Made by a program: the position numbers and the translations under genes. From NCBI GenBank assembly GCA_000438115.1, contig FR903635.1, positions 11,558 through 19,102 of the forward strand: a stretch of 7,545 bases of DNA, in the 5' to 3' direction. Positions 5,893 to 7,545 of this stretch are shown one piece after another (position 1 is the first letter of the stretch; every line of letters begins with the position of its first letter). The notes under the pieces are model-generated. The model did no database searches. It saw only the letters and a program-made list of their open reading frames with translations, and was not told the origin of the DNA. This DNA comes from Prevotella sp. CAG:617. Lineage in GTDB: Bacteria > Bacteroidota > Bacteroidia > Bacteroidales > Bacteroidaceae.

Positions 5893-7377
5893 CTATTTGT
5901 TGAGCTTCCAGCTGAATCCGTCCTTGGTATCCTTGACCTCAAAGCCCAATGCGGCCAGACGGTCGCGGATGAGGTCGCTGGTAGCCCAGTCCTTGTTGGC
6001 CTTGGCCTTAGCGCGCTGCTCGAGCAACATGTCGACTACGGCACCGAAGGCTTCCTCGCGGGCGGTACCCGAACCGGCTTCTTCCTTCAGTCCCAGAATG
6101 TCGAGAACAAAGGTGCGGAACACGCGGGTGAGCTGTTCCAGCCCCTCGGGCGTAATGGTAGCCTTGTGGTCGACAATGCTGTTGATGGTGCGGCAGGCAT
6201 CAAAGAGATGACTGATGACGATGGGCGAGTTGAGGTCGTCGTCCATGGCGGCATAGCAGTCCTTTTCGAGTTTTTCGGCAAAGTCCGTACCCACGGTGCC
6301 CTGTGCCGACGGTTCGATGCGGCCCAGGTTGGCCAGGCCTTCCATCAGGCGGGAAAGTCCCTTTTCGCTGGCCTGCAGGGCCTCGTTGCCAAAGTCGACG
6401 GTTGAGCGGTAGTGCGCCTGCAGGATGAAGAAACGGATGGTCATGGGCGAATAGGCCTTGTCGAGCTTCTCGTGCTGACCGGTGAAGAACTGGTCGAGCG
6501 TAATGAAGTTGCCCAGACTCTTGCCCATCTTCTGGCCGTTGATGGTAATCATGTTGTTGTGCATCCAGTATTTCACCATCTCGTCGCCCTGCGAGGCCAC
6601 GGCCTGCGCTATCTCGCACTCGTGGTGCGGGAACACGAGGTCCATGCCGCCGCCGTGAATGTCGAAGTGGTTGCCCAGATACTTGCGGCCCATGGCCGTA
6701 CACTCGCAGTGCCAGCCGGGAAAGCCCTCGCTCCAGGGGCTGGGCCAGCGCATGATGTGTTCGGGCTGGGCCTTTTTCCAGAGGGCAAAGTCTACCTGGT
6801 TGCGTTTCTCACCCACGCCGGCCAGGTTGCGCGAGGCGTTGATGACATCCTCAAGGTTGCGGCCTGAAAGCACACCGTAGTGATGGTCGTGGTTGTACTT
6901 TTCCACATCAAAATAGACCGAGCCCTCACTCTCATAGGCGTAGCCGTTTTTCAGGATTTCCTCCACCAGCTGCTCCTGCTCGATGATGTGTCCCGTAGCG
7001 TGCGGCTCAATGCTGGGCGGCAGCACGTTGAGGGCCTCCATGGCCTGGTGGAAGCGGTTGGTGTAGTACTGTGCCACCTCCATGGGCTCGAGCTGCTCGA
7101 GCTTGGCCTTCTTGGCAATTTTGTCCTCGCCGTCGTCGGCGTCGTGCTCCAGGTGGCCTACGTCGGTAATGTTGCGCACGTAGCGCACCTTGTAGCCCAG
7201 ATGGCGCAGGTAGCGAAACAGGAGGTCGAAGGTGATGGCCGGACGGGCATGGCCCAGGTGGGCATCACCATAAACGGTGGGGCCGCATACATACATTCCC
7301 ACATGACCCGGCTGCAGGGGTGTGAACACCTCTTTCTTACGCGAGCGGGTATTGTAGATTACGAGTTGATGTTCCAT
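5893..7377 (-). CDS. cysS: Cysteinyl-tRNA synthetase
   Basis: A class I aminoacyl-tRNA synthetase that charges tRNA-Cys with cysteine in the cytosol. CGPTVYGDAHLGH (31-43) carries the HIGH-type motif (HLGH) and the first zinc ligand, Cys31. The other expected zinc ligands are Cys226 in GWHCECTAM and His251 and Glu255 in FPHHECE. The KMSKS-type loop is KMGKS (283-287), with Gly in place of the first Ser. The rest is the helical anticodon-binding region, ending in a KDGFSWKL tail. Its 494 residues exceed the 461 of the Escherichia coli enzyme. The two additional cysteines near the zinc site (224, 254) are probably normal for Bacteroidota. The start MEHQLVIYNTRSRKKE fits the family. No good TAnnTTTG promoter is visible in the 168 bases upstream, so transcription may begin outside the window. 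The gene ends before a strong hairpin and is separate from the arg operon. Confidence 0.98.
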   Translation of the reverse strand: MEHQLVIYNTRSRKKEVFTPLQPGHVGMYVCGPTVYGDAHLGHARPAITFDLLFRYLRHLGYKVRYVRNITDVGHLEHDADDGEDKIAKKAKLEQLEPMEVAQYYTNRFHQAMEALNVLPPSIEPHATGHIIEQEQLVEEILKNGYAYESEGSVYFDVEKYNHDHHYGVLSGRNLEDVINASRNLAGVGEKRNQVDFALWKKAQPEHIMRWPSPWSEGFPGWHCECTAMGRKYLGNHFDIHGGGMDLVFPHHECEIAQAVASQGDEMVKYWMHNNMITINGQKMGKSLGNFITLDQFFTGQHEKLDKAYSPMTIRFFILQAHYRSTVDFGNEALQASEKGLSRLMEGLANLGRIEPSAQGTVGTDFAEKLEKDCYAAMDDDLNSPIVISHLFDACRTINSIVDHKATITPEGLEQLTRVFRTFVLDILGLKEEAGSGTAREEAFGAVVDMLLEQRAKAKANKDWATSDLIRDRLAALGFEVKDTKDGFSWKLNK

Positions 7378-7444
7378 AAGAATTTATCTTGTTTTTTTAC
7401 TATTTTCACAGAATCATGGCGCGCCCTCATGCTCCCCCCAGTCT

Positions 7445-7470
7445 GCCCTCACGGCGACACCGATAAGGGC
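7445..7470. repeat. Imperfect inverted repeat upstream of cysS
   Basis: GCCCT (7445-7449) pairs with AGGGC (7466-7470), and CGG (7452-7454) with CCG (7460-7462) inside, around a 5-base loop with unpaired bases between. The purpose is unclear. It could be a terminator stem of an upstream gene or part of a cysS leader. Confidence 0.3.
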
Positions 7471-7516
7471 ACGGAGCGTTCCGGCCGTTGCAGAGAGGGG
7501 GTGGGACTTTCGGAAA

Positions 7517-7545
7517 ACGAGGTCGGACCTATTTTTTACGAGGTC
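7517..7545. repeat. 21-base direct repeat cut by the window edge
   Basis: ACGAGGTC occurs at 7517-7524 and again at 7538-7545, a 21-base period, and the palindrome AGGTCGGACCT (7520-7530) overlaps the first copy. Only one full unit and the start of the next are visible, so the array may continue beyond the window. Confidence 0.4.

Noticed and set aside
5755..6405. Plus-strand reading frame starting in the arg control region
   Set aside because: It runs through the terminator hairpin and then opposite cysS. The composition is that of an antisense shadow.
7426..7545. Open minus-strand frame at the right edge (about 40 codons)
   Set aside because: It overlaps repeats and a GC-rich inverted repeat, contains no motif, and its start is not visible. 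It could be the tail of a gene outside the window, but nothing supports that.

Overview
The window looks like chromosomal DNA from a moderately GC-rich member of the Bacteroidota, most likely Bacteroidales and close to Prevotella. Three things point there. The gene order argR, GNAT acyltransferase, argG, argC, argD is familiar from Bacteroides and Prevotella. The intergenic DNA holds a Bacteroidota-type promoter (TTG near -33, TAnnTTTG near -7) in place of a sigma70 -35/-10 pair. Ribosome binding sites are A-rich with no evident Shine-Dalgarno. All seven genes I can support lie on the minus strand, so the window is transcribed from right to left.

Right part (7545 to about 5780): a short repeat-bearing edge without a gene, then cysS (cysteinyl-tRNA synthetase), whose 3' flank contains two stem-loops. 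The stronger is a 16-bp hairpin followed by a short T run, a good terminator candidate.

Middle (about 5780 to 1080): a compact arginine operon read in the order argR, GNAT-family acyltransferase, argG, argC, argD, with gaps of 39, 48, 6 and 20 bases. Upstream of argR, an 18-bp ARG-box-like sequence exactly fills the spacer of a well-formed promoter, so ArgR binding should block its own operon directly. The acyltransferase is the candidate for the first, glutamate-acylating step. ArgC and ArgD make N-acylglutamate semialdehyde and N-acylornithine, and ArgG makes argininosuccinate. In Bacteroides fragilis the acyl group is succinyl, not acetyl, so the enzymes here may use succinylated intermediates. 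The acyltransferase carries a cysteine-rich C-terminal segment that a plain GNAT fold does not need. This is the most interesting protein feature in the window. ArgB, the transcarbamylase, ArgH and proC are not present.

Left part (1079 to 1): a 368-base stretch with no convincing gene but several GC-rich palindromes and hairpins, then a gene for an exported protein of unknown function, and a short unexplained edge. I see no tRNA, rRNA, CRISPR array, insertion sequence or prophage gene. The window is largely housekeeping, and its novelty lies in the operon control region and the unusual acyltransferase.
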